Below are positions 52,783-62,314 of a stretch of 64,000 nt of DNA, one piece after another. Positions within the stretch are counted from its first letter, which is position 1. Each line of letters starts with the position of its first letter. The DNA is taken from positions 1 to 64,000 of the forward strand of contig NZ_SUPW01000009.1 in assembly GCF_013337285.1 (NCBI RefSeq), read 5' to 3'. Origin of the DNA: Agrobacterium tumefaciens. Lineage in GTDB: Bacteria > Pseudomonadota > Alphaproteobacteria > Rhizobiales > Rhizobiaceae. The notes under the pieces were generated by a model that did not search any database, had not been told where the DNA came from, and saw only the letters and a list, made by a program, of their open reading frames with translations. The position numbers and the translations under genes are program-made.

Positions 52783-53784
52783 TCAGTTTATGGGCCGCCA
52801 GGCGGCATCCAGCACGCGCAGCCAGTTCTGGCCGAGAAGTTTGAGAACGAGCGTTTCGCTCCAGCCGCGCGCCAGCATGCGGGCGGTGATATTGGGAACC
52901 TCGCCAATGCGCTCGATGCCCTTCGGCTTGGAAATCTTGACGGTCGCGAATTCCGTCAACGTGCGCGCCGTGCCCTTGTCACGGTTGGCCCAGAGCTGCC
53001 AGGGACCGGGGCGCGGCCGCTCCTGCGAGAAATCCGTGCCGATGCCGACATGATCTTCGCCGACGAGATCAATGACATAGGCCATGGCATCGAGATAATC
53101 CTCGACCGTCGCATCATTTCCGGCAGCAAGACCCGGTGCAAAAAGACTGATGCCGATAATGCCGCCCTTTTCGGCGCAGGCCGTCAAAAGTTCATCCGGC
53201 TTGTTGCGCTTCACATCGCGCAGCGCGCGCGGCAGCACATGCGAGATGCAGACCGGCGATTTCGAGCGGGCGATGACATCCGCCGTGGTTCTGTCGCCGA
53301 CATGGCTGAGATCGCAGACCACGCCGACGCGGTTCATCTCCCCAAGCACTTCGCGGCCGAAGCCGGTCAGGCCGCTGTCGTTTTCTTCGAGATAACCGGC
53401 ACCGGAATAGTTCTGGGTATTATAGGTGAGTTGCATGATGCCGACGCCGAGATCCTTGAATATCTCGACATAATCAAGCCTGTCCTCAAGCGGCGAGGTG
53501 TTCTGCCAGCCGATGATGATGCCCGTCTTGTTTTCCGCCTTGGCCGCGTGAATATCGGCCACCGTGCGCACCGGGCGGATCAGGTCGTCGTTTTCGCGCA
53601 GAAAACGTTTCCATTCGCTGACATAACCGATGCCCTCGCGGAAATTTTCCCAGATCACGCTCGAAACGTTGACGGCGGTGAGGCCGCCCGCGCGCATGTC
53701 CTCGAATATCGAGCGGCTCCACTGGCAGGTTTGCAAACCGTCGATGACAATGGCTTCATTATGGAGTTTTGCGGCATCGGTCAT
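52783..53784 (-). CDS. M19 (renal dipeptidase) family protein with altered metal ligands
   Basis: 333 residues. M19 signature regions occur in order: AIVIDGLQTCQW (15-22), GIIIGWQNTSPLED (about 88-101), VVCDLSHVGDRT (His161), CISHVLPRALRD (His182) and GEDHVGIGTDF (Asp251). In active renal dipeptidases the first motif is DGHxD, whose His and Asp bind zinc, and the second carries a bridging Glu. Here these read Leu17, Thr19 and probably Gln94. The two later His and the Asp are kept. It may use one metal or be a different hydrolase. ATG overlaps the upstream stop (ATGA). Confidence 0.85.
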   Translation of the reverse strand: MTDAAKLHNEAIVIDGLQTCQWSRSIFEDMRAGGLTAVNVSSVIWENFREGIGYVSEWKRFLRENDDLIRPVRTVADIHAAKAENKTGIIIGWQNTSPLEDRLDYVEIFKDLGVGIMQLTYNTQNYSGAGYLEENDSGLTGFGREVLGEMNRVGVVCDLSHVGDRTTADVIARSKSPVCISHVLPRALRDVKRNKPDELLTACAEKGGIIGISLFAPGLAAGNDATVEDYLDAMAYVIDLVGEDHVGIGTDFSQERPRPGPWQLWANRDKGTARTLTEFATVKISKPKGIERIGEVPNITARMLARGWSETLVLKLLGQNWLRVLDAAWRPIN

Positions 53785-54422
53785 GCGGATGTCCTCACGG
53801 CGGATGAAAATTGCTGCTTGAGCGCCCCAAGGGCGCGGCTGGCGAATTCCAGACGGTCCTGCCCCCAGAAAAGCTCGCCGTTCACCACATAGGTCGGTGT
53901 TCCGAAAATGCCGAGGCGCTCGGCCTCAGCGAGATTTCCTTGCCACTCCGCCACGATGTCTTGCCGCTGCGGATCGCGCACCAGTGCCGCAGCTTCAGCA
54001 CCGAGAACGGTCTGCGCGATAGTGCGGAGTGTGTCGAGATCGGCAATGTCGCGATCTTCGCTCCACAATGCGCGCTGGATGGCGAAGGACAGGCTGATCG
54101 CATCAAGACCGGCCTTCTGCGCGGCGATGACGAGCTGGGCTGCACGTTCGATGGTGGCGCAGGGGTAATATTTCGGTGCAAGATTGAGCGGCATGTCGAG
54201 ATAACGACGCCACCGGTCCAGCTCCACGGCATGATAATTCTGTCGGGCATCCGGGCGGTTGCGCAGCGGAATGCCGCCATTGGCCTCAATGATGCGGATG
54301 GGGCGCAGCACGATGGCCGCCCCATGGGTGCGGGCGACTTCGACCGCCCGTGGCGCGCCGAAATAGGCCCATGGTGAGGAGATGCCGTAAAATATCTCCA
54401 GTTTCAGCACCGGTTCAGCCAT
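53781..54422 (-). CDS. DsbA-fold isomerase (2-hydroxychromene-2-carboxylate isomerase/kappa-GST type)
   Basis: 213 residues from ATG 54422 (GGGAG eight bases upstream; ATG 54428 is too close). The thioredoxin fold with an inserted helical domain starts LEIFYGISSPWAYFGAPRAV, with the SPW motif in place of CxxC, and ends GIFGTPTYVVNGELFWGQDR, the cis-Pro motif of HCCA isomerases. These enzymes are glutathione-dependent isomerases related to kappa-class GSTs. Overlaps the flanking genes on both sides, so co-translated. Confidence 0.88.
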   Translation of the reverse strand: MAEPVLKLEIFYGISSPWAYFGAPRAVEVARTHGAAIVLRPIRIIEANGGIPLRNRPDARQNYHAVELDRWRRYLDMPLNLAPKYYPCATIERAAQLVIAAQKAGLDAISLSFAIQRALWSEDRDIADLDTLRTIAQTVLGAEAAALVRDPQRQDIVAEWQGNLAEAERLGIFGTPTYVVNGELFWGQDRLEFASRALGALKQQFSSAVRTSA

Positions 54423-55914
54423 TGGCATGCTCCCTTATCTTGTCCTGCGCATCCGCGTCGCGCCATTCCTCGCCGGTGATTTCAGCGGCGTCGTGGTTCA
54501 TGAAAGTATCGAAATGGCGGGCGCGATCTTCCACGAACAGCGAACGGGCGATGCCCTGCGCCAGACGCTCCGCCCCCTGGCTGACGGCCGGAACGCCGCT
54601 GGTGATTTTCCCGTGGGACGGGACGGCCGGATAGGCAAAACAATGAATACGGGAAATTGTCTCCGCCTCCGTGGCGGGCAGACCCGGTTTCGGCAGAAAT
54701 TCGAAGGCCGCGCCGAGATAAGGATAGGACCCCAGCGCATCGTTGCTCTGTCCGGCAGGCGGTCGATAGGCGTCGCGCCAGAGCAGGACGCGGCCGCTCA
54801 GGGTTGCAAATTCCGGCCGCCGGGCAAAATCGACATCAAAGCCGGTGGCAAAAATGATAGTATCCGCCGGATAGCGACCCTTCGGCGTCTCGATTTCCAC
54901 CGCATCGCCCAGTTCGGTCAGGCTGAGGATGGGACTGGCCAGATGGAAGAAGGCGTTGGCGTGGCGCGAGACCCTGAGGACGCTGTGACGCGGCGGCGGT
55001 ATCTGCGTGCGCTCCGCTTCGACCATGAAGGCCCAGCGATCTGCATCTGGCAGGCCGATATAACCATGGGTCATGCCAAGGCTGGCGACGCCGCCGAATT
55101 TTTCCACGCGCGGAATATCGGCTCTGCGAATGAAGAGATCGACGCGCGCAGCCCCTGCCTCCAGCGCTGCTGCCGCATTGTCCATTGCCGAAGCGCCGGC
55201 GCCGACCACGGCAACACGCTTGCCGCGCAATGCGCTCACGTCGAATATATCGCCGCTATGGCGCACGAAGCGGGCGGGCACCGTTTTCGCCACGTCCGGC
55301 AGGCGCGGCGCACCGAGACCATCAAGCCCCGTTGCCAAAATCACCCGACGCGCCAGAACATTGCTGCGGCCTTCCGGCCCCTGTAGTTCGAGGTCGAGCA
55401 GACCATCCTCACGCAAACCGAGGCCGGCAAGTTCGGTATCGTTGCTCACCGGCAGCGCCAGCACAGTGCGATACCAGACCATGTAAGCCATCCACGCTTC
55501 ACGCGGGATAAGCTGCATCTCCTCATAAGCGGCTGCGCCGAACTGCGCTTCGAACCATGCGCGGAATGTCAGGGACGGCACGCCGAGAGCGGGACCTGCA
55601 AGTTCCTTGCGAGTGCGCAATGTTTCCATGCGCGCGCTCGTTACCCACGGCCCTTCCAGCCCGCTCGCCGCCTTGTCGAAAGCCCTGATATTATCGATCC
55701 CGGCAAATGACAGGGCGGCAAGCGCGGTGAGCCCGCAGAGCCCGGCACCGATGACGGCGACATCCAGCACCTCGGCACCGCCGAGATGGGTGCGCGGCAC
55801 CCACGGCTTTGCCGGCCGCTCGAGCAGGGCAAGTTCCTGCGCAAGCTTCGCCTCGAGCGCCGGCAAGCCACCCGCATCAGCGGACACAGCATTGTTTTTG
55901 CGATCTTCAATCAT
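54415..55914 (-). CDS. FAD/NAD(P)-dependent monooxygenase-like protein
   Basis: 499 residues. FAD-binding motif VAVIGAGLCGLTALAALSFA (about 52-71), then GLEGPWVTSARMETLRTRKE, a second Rossmann motif RVAVVGAGASAMDNAAAALE (about 235-254) for NADPH, and the ATGF motif IIFATGFDVDF. The layout resembles flavin-containing monooxygenases. First gene of the minus-strand operon, preceded by TATAAT and the palindrome at 55927. Probably oxygenates a sulfur or nitrogen atom of the imported compound; that substrate is not known. Confidence 0.88.
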   Translation of the reverse strand: MIEDRKNNAVSADAGGLPALEAKLAQELALLERPAKPWVPRTHLGGAEVLDVAVIGAGLCGLTALAALSFAGIDNIRAFDKAASGLEGPWVTSARMETLRTRKELAGPALGVPSLTFRAWFEAQFGAAAYEEMQLIPREAWMAYMVWYRTVLALPVSNDTELAGLGLREDGLLDLELQGPEGRSNVLARRVILATGLDGLGAPRLPDVAKTVPARFVRHSGDIFDVSALRGKRVAVVGAGASAMDNAAAALEAGAARVDLFIRRADIPRVEKFGGVASLGMTHGYIGLPDADRWAFMVEAERTQIPPPRHSVLRVSRHANAFFHLASPILSLTELGDAVEIETPKGRYPADTIIFATGFDVDFARRPEFATLSGRVLLWRDAYRPPAGQSNDALGSYPYLGAAFEFLPKPGLPATEAETISRIHCFAYPAVPSHGKITSGVPAVSQGAERLAQGIARSLFVEDRARHFDTFMNHDAAEITGEEWRDADAQDKIREHANG

Positions 55915-55926
55915 GTTATTTCTGAA

Positions 55927-55940
55927 TTAATGCGCGTTAA
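55927..55940. promoter_or_regulatory. TTAA-N6-TTAA palindrome in the monooxygenase-operon promoter
   Basis: TTAATGCGCGTTAA lies between a perfect TATAAT (minus strand, 55956-55961) and the FMO start at 55914. A near-identical site (13 of 14 matches in reverse complement) lies at 62301-62314 in front of the PucR and MFS genes, so this is a candidate regulator site placed to block transcription. Confidence 0.55.
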
Positions 55941-56299
55941 ACATTCTATTTAAGCATTATAAGAAACACAGAAGTGCGAATGCGGAAAGCAAAATTCTTC
56001 TAATCATTTGCGGTTTTCAGCAAATTTTGGCGCAAGCCGCCGGAAGCGCGGCTCGGTCGCCCGCCTGTCGCGGCCAACTGGGGGTGAAGCTCTTGCCCCA
56101 CCGGCCACGCTATCTCGCGAAATAAAGAATTTCGGAAAAAATCTTTCGGTTTGCAAATCATAATCGGAATAGTCTTTGCCGCGCCAAGTCCCCGGCAGGG
56201 ATATCGTCGCGATGACGACCGGGCCTGCCTTCGCCTGCCAGAGACCATCGGCAAGACCAGCAGCCCGGATCAGAACCCACGACGAAAGAGTGAAGCCCC
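55941..56299. other. Divergent intergenic region, no gene seen
   Basis: Contains the minus-strand TATAAT at 55956-55961 and the unseen plus-strand promoter of the luciferase-type monooxygenase. No convincing open frame. GAAAGAGTGAAG before 56300 is the likely ribosome site. Confidence 0.4.
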
Positions 56300-57625
56300 A
56301 TGGCAAATGATCGCAAACTGCATCTCGGCGCCTTTATGCGGCCCGTCAGTCTCCACACTGGCGCATGGCGCTATCCGGGTTCCTTCCCGGATGCGAATTT
56401 CAATTTCGCCCATCTGGCGCGCTTTGCACAGCAGCTTGAAGCCGCGAAATTCGACGCCTTCTTCATGGCCGATCATCTGGCGGTGCTGAACATGCCGACG
56501 GAAGCCCTGCGCCGCAGCCATACCGTGACGTCTTTCGAGCCATTTACGCTGCTTTCGGCGCTCGCCGCTGTTACTTCCCGCATCGGGTTGGTCGCCACCG
56601 CATCCACCACATTCGATGAGCCCTATCATGTGGCACGGCGTTTCGCCTCGCTCGATCACCTCAGCAATGGCCGCGCCGGATGGAACATCGTCACCACCTC
56701 AAACCCGGATGCGGCGCGGAATTTCGGCCGCGACGAGCAGCCTGATCACACCGAGCGTTATGGGCGGGCGCGCGAATTCTACGATGTCGTCACCGGTCTC
56801 TGGGACTCCTTCGCTGACGACGCCTTCATCCGGGATGTCGATAGCGGGTTGTTCTTCGATCCTGAACAAATGCATGTGCTCAATCACAAGGGACCGGAAT
56901 TTTCCGTGCGCGGGCCGCTTAATATCGCCCGTCCGGTGCAGGGCTGGCCTGTGATCGTTCAGGCCGGCGCATCCGAGCCGGGACGCCAGCTTGCCGCCGA
57001 AACCGCCGAGGTGGTTTTTGCGGCAACACCCACGCTTGCGGCAGGAAAGGCCTTTTATAAGGACGTCAAGGACAGGACTGTCGCCGCAGGCCGTTCCCGC
57101 GATGACATTGTCATCCTGCCGGGCGCTTTCGTGCTGGTCGGCGAGACCGTGGAAGAGGCGAGAGCCAAACGCGCCAAGCTGGACAGTCTCGTCCATTATG
57201 ACAGCGCCATTGCCTCGCTGTCGATCGCGCTCGGTCACGATGTTTCCGGCTTCGACCCCGATGGTCCGCTGCCTGATATTCCGGAAACGAATGCCAGCAA
57301 ATCAAGCCGTGAAAGGGTCATCGAACTCGCCAGAATCGAAGGACTGACGGTGCGCCAGCTGGCCCAGCGGCTGGGAGGCTATGCCGGTCTCGCCTTCGTC
57401 GGCACACCCAAAACCATCGCCGACGAGATGGAGCAATGGCTCCACGAAGAAGGCTCGGACGGTTTCAACGTCACCTTCCCCTTCCTCCCCGTCGGCCTCG
57501 ACGACTTCACCACCCAAGTGGTGCCGGAACTGCAACGGCGTGGGCTGTTTCGAAAGGACTATGAGGGGCCGACCTTGCGTGACCATCTGGGGCTGCAACG
57601 GCCGGCCAATCGTTTTTTCCCTTAA
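56300..57625 (+). CDS. LLM class flavin-dependent monooxygenase (NtaA/SnaA/DszA/YxeK family)
   Basis: 441 residues, the usual size for the family. Bacterial-luciferase TIM barrel with FDAFFMADHLAVLNMPTEAL, RFASLDHLSNGRAGWNIVTT, and the terminal DGFNVTFPFLPVGLDDFTTQ typical of nitrilotriacetate- and dibenzothiophene-type monooxygenases. Such enzymes use FMNH2 from a separate reductase to cleave C-N or C-S bonds. No reductase gene is adjacent. First gene before the SsuABC-like importer; divergent from the FMO operon. Confidence 0.9.
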   Translation: MANDRKLHLGAFMRPVSLHTGAWRYPGSFPDANFNFAHLARFAQQLEAAKFDAFFMADHLAVLNMPTEALRRSHTVTSFEPFTLLSALAAVTSRIGLVATASTTFDEPYHVARRFASLDHLSNGRAGWNIVTTSNPDAARNFGRDEQPDHTERYGRAREFYDVVTGLWDSFADDAFIRDVDSGLFFDPEQMHVLNHKGPEFSVRGPLNIARPVQGWPVIVQAGASEPGRQLAAETAEVVFAATPTLAAGKAFYKDVKDRTVAAGRSRDDIVILPGAFVLVGETVEEARAKRAKLDSLVHYDSAIASLSIALGHDVSGFDPDGPLPDIPETNASKSSRERVIELARIEGLTVRQLAQRLGGYAGLAFVGTPKTIADEMEQWLHEEGSDGFNVTFPFLPVGLDDFTTQVVPELQRRGLFRKDYEGPTLRDHLGLQRPANRFFP

Positions 57626-57778
57626 ATAACGGGCCATCGCGCCGATTGCGACAAAGCTAGGGAGATTTTCCACACCCGCCCTGAAGTTTGGCATGAGGTT
57701 CCAGAAGGGCGGATTGACCTCAAAAACACCCGCCCGTACCTTTTAATTACACAAAATACATAAATTAGGTGAATTAAT

Positions 57779-58774
57779 ATGAAGGCTGAACATTCCCGCC
57801 GCCAGATCCTCAAATTCGGCATTGCCGGTGCTCTCGCAGCACCGTTTGTCTCAGGCAGTGCGCTGGCACAAAGCTCCCCGGATTTCCCCGCCGAGCTGAA
57901 GCTGGACTGGGGATTTTACTCCTCCCACACGCTTTTGATAAAGAACAAGGGCTGGCTTGAGGAGGCTTTCAAGGATGTCGGCACCAGGATCACCTGGGTG
58001 CAATCCCGCGGCAGCAACAATTCGCTGGAATTCCTGAAGGTCGGCTCGACGGATTTTGCCGGCTCGGCCGCACTATCCGCATTTCTGGCTCGTGCCAACG
58101 GCGTGCCGCTGAAGGTTATCTATGTGGCAAGCTGGGGCGGCTCCTCGATCATTCAGGTGCGGCCGGATTCGCCAGTCAAGACCGTCGCCGATCTCAAGGG
58201 CAAGACCATTGCGGTCACCAAGGGAACGGCGCCCTATTTCACACTCGTCCGCGCCCTTGACCAGAACAAACTGTCGATCGACGATCTGAAGGTCGTGAAC
58301 CTGCAACATCCTGAGGGCTTCAACGCGCTGCAGCAGGGGCAGGTCGATGCCTGGGTTGGTATCGATCCGCATACATCCCAGGCCGAGCTTGCCGGCGACA
58401 GGGCAATTTTCGACGAGCGCAGCTGGCGCGATGGCAGCGTCTTCAGCGTGTCGGAAGAGTTTCTGGCCAAGCACCCGAAAGCGGTCGAGCGCCTGCTCGG
58501 CGTCTGGGTGGAAACGCAGAAGTGGATCCGCGACAATAACCGCGAATTCATCGATTTCGTCACCAAGGTCACTGGTAACGATGCCAAGATCACCGAGCTA
58601 ACGATTAACAAGCGCGACTGGAAGGACCCCGTTCCGGGCGAGGAATTGCTGAACTCGATCCGCATCGTTACGCCGCTGTTGGGCGACGACGTGCTGCGGC
58701 CAGGCGTCAATGTCGACAATGTCCTTTCATCGCTGATCGATCCGGCACCGGCGAAAAAGGCGCTTGGCGCATGA
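57779..58774 (+). CDS. ABC substrate-binding protein (SsuA/NrtA/TauA type)
   Basis: 331 residues. Twin-arginine-like signal SRRQILKFGIAGALAAPFVS then ALA. The mature protein has LDWGFYSSHTLLIKNKGWLE, TRITWVQSRGSNNSLEFLKV, and VADLKGKTIAVTKGTAPYFT, the aliphatic sulfonate/nitrate/taurine receptor pattern. AGGTG lies 10 bases before ATG 57779. It is separated from the monooxygenase gene by about 150 bases including a weak CCGCCCT/AGGGCGG hairpin. Ligand may be a sulfonate or another organosulfur compound. Confidence 0.9.
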   Translation: MKAEHSRRQILKFGIAGALAAPFVSGSALAQSSPDFPAELKLDWGFYSSHTLLIKNKGWLEEAFKDVGTRITWVQSRGSNNSLEFLKVGSTDFAGSAALSAFLARANGVPLKVIYVASWGGSSIIQVRPDSPVKTVADLKGKTIAVTKGTAPYFTLVRALDQNKLSIDDLKVVNLQHPEGFNALQQGQVDAWVGIDPHTSQAELAGDRAIFDERSWRDGSVFSVSEEFLAKHPKAVERLLGVWVETQKWIRDNNREFIDFVTKVTGNDAKITELTINKRDWKDPVPGEELLNSIRIVTPLLGDDVLRPGVNVDNVLSSLIDPAPAKKALGA

Positions 58775-59640
58775 ATTCCCATCCGCGCGAATTCCGGCGC
58801 GTGAAGCAGACTGAAAAACAAGCCTCCTCCCGACTGCCGCTTTTGCAGCGGGCGGGGAATTTCCTTGGGCGGTTCGACCTGCGCGGCGCGATCGTGCCGG
58901 TCGGCTCATTGGTGTTGCTCGAGCTTTTCGTCCGTTTGGGCTGGGTCAGTCCCTATGTGCTGCCGCCGCCCTCCGAGCTATACGAGACGTTTCTGCGGCT
59001 TGCCGAAGGCCCGTTGTGGACGAATGTCGCGGCCAGTACCGCGCGTGTCTTTGTCGGTTTCGTCATCGGCTCTCTGCTGGCAGTCGTCGTCGGTTCGCTG
59101 GTCGGACTGGTGATTGCCGCTGAACGCTATCTCGAACCGACGTTTCAGGCGCTCAGAGCCGTTCCGAGCCTTGCATGGGTGCCGCTGCTGATGATCTGGT
59201 TCGGCATCGGCGAGACCTCGAAAATCGTGCTGATTGCCAAAAGCGCGTTTTTTCCGGTCTATCTCAACCTCTTCTCCGGCATCCGGAATGTCGACCGCAA
59301 GCTGGTGGAGGTCGGCGAGATGTATCGCCAGCCGCTGCCCGTTCTGGTGTGGCGGATTTTCATTCCCGCCTCTTTGCCGCATCTGTTCACCGGCCTGCGT
59401 TACGGGCTGTCGCTCGCCTGGCTGAGTGTCGTCGCAGCCGAGCTTCTGGCCGCCTCCGAAGGCATTGGATACATGCTGTCCGACGGGCGGGAACTTTCGC
59501 GGCCCGATCTGGTGATGATCGCCATTGTCTGCCTTGCGGTTCTGGGCAAGATTTCCGACAGCCTGTTCAAGATCGTCGAGGAGCGCTGCCTGCGCTGGCG
59601 TGACACCTATTCCCTTCACGACGGAGGGCGGCTGCGATGA
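58771..59640 (+). CDS. ABC permease (SsuC/TauC type)
   Basis: 289 residues, start overlapping the receptor stop (ATGA). After a cytosolic N-terminal tail come six helices. The typical segment is LFSGIRNVDRKLVEVGEMYR and PASLPHLFTGLRYGLSLAWL, which carry the coupling-helix signature of SsuC-like permeases. Pairs with itself as a homodimer with the ATPase that follows. Confidence 0.92.
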   Translation: MNSHPREFRRVKQTEKQASSRLPLLQRAGNFLGRFDLRGAIVPVGSLVLLELFVRLGWVSPYVLPPPSELYETFLRLAEGPLWTNVAASTARVFVGFVIGSLLAVVVGSLVGLVIAAERYLEPTFQALRAVPSLAWVPLLMIWFGIGETSKIVLIAKSAFFPVYLNLFSGIRNVDRKLVEVGEMYRQPLPVLVWRIFIPASLPHLFTGLRYGLSLAWLSVVAAELLAASEGIGYMLSDGRELSRPDLVMIAIVCLAVLGKISDSLFKIVEERCLRWRDTYSLHDGGRLR

Positions 59641-60365
59641 GCCTGCTCAATGTCGATGTGCGCGAAAAGGCTTTCGGCGATACGGTGGTGCTTCAGGATA
59701 TCCACCTGACGCTTGGCGATGGTGAAGCGGCGGTTCTGCTTGGCCCCAGCGGCTGCGGCAAGAGCACCTTGCTGCGTATCGCCGCCGGTCTCGACCGGCG
59801 TTTTTCCGGCACGGTGAAGGTTCAGCAGGCGGAGGAAGACCAGACCTCTCCTCCCATCGCCTTCGTGTTTCAGGAACCGCGCCTGATGCCCTGGCTGACG
59901 GTTGCCGAAAACATCGGTTATGCCGCCGGCAGGAAATATGATGTCGAGCGGGTGGAGGGCCTGATCAACGATGTGGGCCTGAGCGGCCACGCTGGCGCGC
60001 TGCCGAAGGCCCTTTCAGGCGGCATGGCGCAGCGGGTGGCCATCGCAAGGGCGCTCTATACCCGGCCGCGCATCTTGCTGCTGGATGAACCCTTCAGTGC
60101 GGTGGACGCCTTCACGCGGATGAAATTGCAGGATCTGGTGCTGAAAATCGTCGAACAGCGCGGCATTTCCTTCCTGCTCGTCACCCACGATATCGATGAA
60201 GCGCTCTATCTCGGTGACCGCATTTACATGATGGGCGCCCAGGACGGCCGCATCCAGCAGCGGATCGAGGTGGACGTGCCGCGCCCGCGCGACCGAAGGT
60301 CACCGCACCTCGCCAGCCTCAAGAACGAGGTGCTGACCGCCCTGCACAACGCCCACGTCATCTGA
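59637..60365 (+). CDS. ABC ATPase (SsuB/TauB type)
   Basis: 242 residues, start overlapping the permease stop (ATGA). Walker [11 protein letters not shown], signature LSGGMAQRVAIARALYT, Walker B RILLLDEPFSAVDAFTR, switch His in LLVTHDIDEALY. Short as expected for SsuB. Its stop overlaps the convergent PucR-type gene stop by eight bases. Confidence 0.93.
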   Translation: MSLLNVDVREKAFGDTVVLQDIHLTLGDGEAAVLLGPSGCGKSTLLRIAAGLDRRFSGTVKVQQAEEDQTSPPIAFVFQEPRLMPWLTVAENIGYAAGRKYDVERVEGLINDVGLSGHAGALPKALSGGMAQRVAIARALYTRPRILLLDEPFSAVDAFTRMKLQDLVLKIVEQRGISFLLVTHDIDEALYLGDRIYMMGAQDGRIQQRIEVDVPRPRDRRSPHLASLKNEVLTALHNAHVI

Positions 60366-62283
60366 GGGCGGCGGCCTCACCCGAATAATCGGCGTGAAGC
60401 TGGCAGGCGAGGCTGAGCAGGGTAAAATCGGCGGCATCGGCAAGCCTGCGGCCGGTCAGCGTTTCGACCCGCTGCAGCCGCTGGTAGAGCGTGTTGCTGT
60501 GGATGTTCAGCGCCTGCGCCGTGCGGGCAACGGACTTCCCCTCCTGAATGTAACGCGAAAGGGTTTCATGCAGGGAGCGATGCCTGGAATCGCGCAGCAG
60601 CGGCGCCAGAATCTGTCGGGTGAATTCCATGATATCCTGCCGCGCCCTGCCCTCCAGCAACAGTTCCACACCCATGTCGCGGTGGCGCAGAAGCCCCGAT
60701 TGGCCGCGCCGCAGCAAAGCCTCGCTTGCCTGCGCCGCCATTTCCCGCGCGGCGGGGTGGCCTTCATTCGCGTCATAAATCTCGCTCGTGCCGACGCAGA
60801 TGGCCTCCTTGTCGGCAATCTCGGCAACCGCCCGCAGGTTTCGCTCGAGCGCCGCAACGGTGGAGGCGGAAACCAGCATGACAATCTGCTCGTCTTCGTG
60901 AAAGATAAGGGAATTCGACGCCGTCATTGCCTGCTGCAAATCTGACTGGGACTTGTAGAGAGACAGCCGTGGATTGGCCGAAACATCGCGGCGCGGACCC
61001 CGCGCCACAAACAGCTGATGATAACGATCAAGCCGAAAGCCCTGATGGCTGCGACGGCCATCGGGGTCGACGCCGGCGGCAAGCGCTTCGAAATGCGCCT
61101 TCCGGCGCGCATTCAGTACATCCATCCGCGACATATCATGCACGAAGTCCAGCGCCACGAATGTCGCCAATGTGCCGAAAAGCACTTGGTGGAAACCGGC
61201 ATCCCCCGAGGCTCTGAAATGAAACTGGCCGACAGGCGCTTCGGCGACTTCCACTGTCTGCCGCAGTGTTTCACCCTCTTCCGTCCACCCGGCGGAGCGG
61301 TAATCAAGACCCAGTACGCTCTCAAAGCGGAAATCGACGCGAAACAGGTCGGCAACGGCATGAAGCTGCTCCGTCATGCCACTTCCCGCTGCGAAGATGC
61401 GCAACAATGCCTCGTGCAATGCGACGGCACGGTCCAGCTCGGCATTCTTGCGTGCAAGATCGCTGCGCATCTGCTCCAGTCGATGCGACGTGGCAACGGC
61501 GTTCTGATAGGCAAGCGAGCGCTGATAGGCGACTGCGATCTGCGTCGCCAGCGATTCCAGAACCGTCCTGTCGAACACCGAAAACGCACCGTCGCTGGAA
61601 AAACACAGCGTCGTTAACGTGCCCAGACGCTTACCCTCCGCCATGACGGGAACGCAGAGCAAGGCATTGGCGATCTCCGACCGCTCCATGAAAGACTGGC
61701 TTTCGGGACGCATGACGCGGTGCGCTGCAATGATGTTCTGCCTGCCATTGTGAATGGCCGGCTGGCCGGTGGCGAAAACCACGCCCGAAACGGACTCATT
61801 CGGCTGGACGCGATAATGGGTATAATCGTCGGGCAACCCCTCATGCGAAACAGGAATGAGAAAACCGCTCTCCTCGTCAAACAGGCGAAAGACCCCGGCG
61901 TCGCAGTGCGGCAGCACGTTCATCACTTCCCGCAGGACGTTATGGACGATCTCCTTTTCATCCAGCGAATTGATGACCGCTGAATTGACCGAAGCCAGCA
62001 TTTCGAAAGTTCTTGTCTGAAGGGCGATAACCGCTTCGTGCACAGCCTGAAGGATTCGCCCCGTTATCTCCTCGCCGCCCTCCCCGCGGATCGCAAACTC
62101 GGTGCGCTTGGCGGTATAATAGGAATGATCGACCGAAAGATTGAGGCTTTCTTCTTCGCGTTCAATGACATGGGAAATCAGGCTAGACGATTCCCGGCCA
62201 TCGGCATCGATGGTTCTCAGCTGAACGGCCCGCGATTGCATCAGCTCCCGCAGGACTGGATGCGCATGGAGATCAATTTTCAA
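60358..62283 (-). CDS. GAF-domain PucR/CdaR-type transcriptional regulator
   Basis: About 641 residues. The GTG at 62289 is only two bases from AGGAGG, so the TTG at 62283 (eight bases) is preferred, giving MKIDLHAHP. GAF sensor about residues 105-260 (LLCVPVMAEGKRLGTLTTLC), then a helical linker and a middle domain. A C-terminal PucR helix-turn-helix reads ARTAQALNIHSNTLYQRLQR near 600-620. The palindrome at 62301 sits directly upstream and recurs in the FMO promoter, so this protein is the best candidate regulator of the whole 47-64 kb locus. The ligand is unknown. Confidence 0.9.
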   Translation of the reverse strand: MKIDLHAHPVLRELMQSRAVQLRTIDADGRESSSLISHVIEREEESLNLSVDHSYYTAKRTEFAIRGEGGEEITGRILQAVHEAVIALQTRTFEMLASVNSAVINSLDEKEIVHNVLREVMNVLPHCDAGVFRLFDEESGFLIPVSHEGLPDDYTHYRVQPNESVSGVVFATGQPAIHNGRQNIIAAHRVMRPESQSFMERSEIANALLCVPVMAEGKRLGTLTTLCFSSDGAFSVFDRTVLESLATQIAVAYQRSLAYQNAVATSHRLEQMRSDLARKNAELDRAVALHEALLRIFAAGSGMTEQLHAVADLFRVDFRFESVLGLDYRSAGWTEEGETLRQTVEVAEAPVGQFHFRASGDAGFHQVLFGTLATFVALDFVHDMSRMDVLNARRKAHFEALAAGVDPDGRRSHQGFRLDRYHQLFVARGPRRDVSANPRLSLYKSQSDLQQAMTASNSLIFHEDEQIVMLVSASTVAALERNLRAVAEIADKEAICVGTSEIYDANEGHPAAREMAAQASEALLRRGQSGLLRHRDMGVELLLEGRARQDIMEFTRQILAPLLRDSRHRSLHETLSRYIQEGKSVARTAQALNIHSNTLYQRLQRVETLTGRRLADAADFTLLSLACQLHADYSGEAAALR

Positions 62284-62300
62284 GCGCACCGCCTCCTGTG

Positions 62301-62314
62301 TTAACGCACATTAA
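62301..62314. promoter_or_regulatory. TTAA-N6-TTAA palindrome between the PucR and MFS genes
   Basis: TTAACGCACATTAA; its reverse complement TTAATGTGCGTTAA differs by one base from the site at 55927-55940, and both are followed or preceded by a CTGAA-type flank. It lies close to the PucR start and about 90 bases before the MFS start, consistent with auto- and cross-regulation. Confidence 0.55.

Noticed and set aside
57676..57712. CCGCCCT/AGGGCGG stem after the luciferase-type monooxygenase as terminator
   Set aside because: Seven-base stem with a 23-base loop and no T-tract, too weak to list as a feature.
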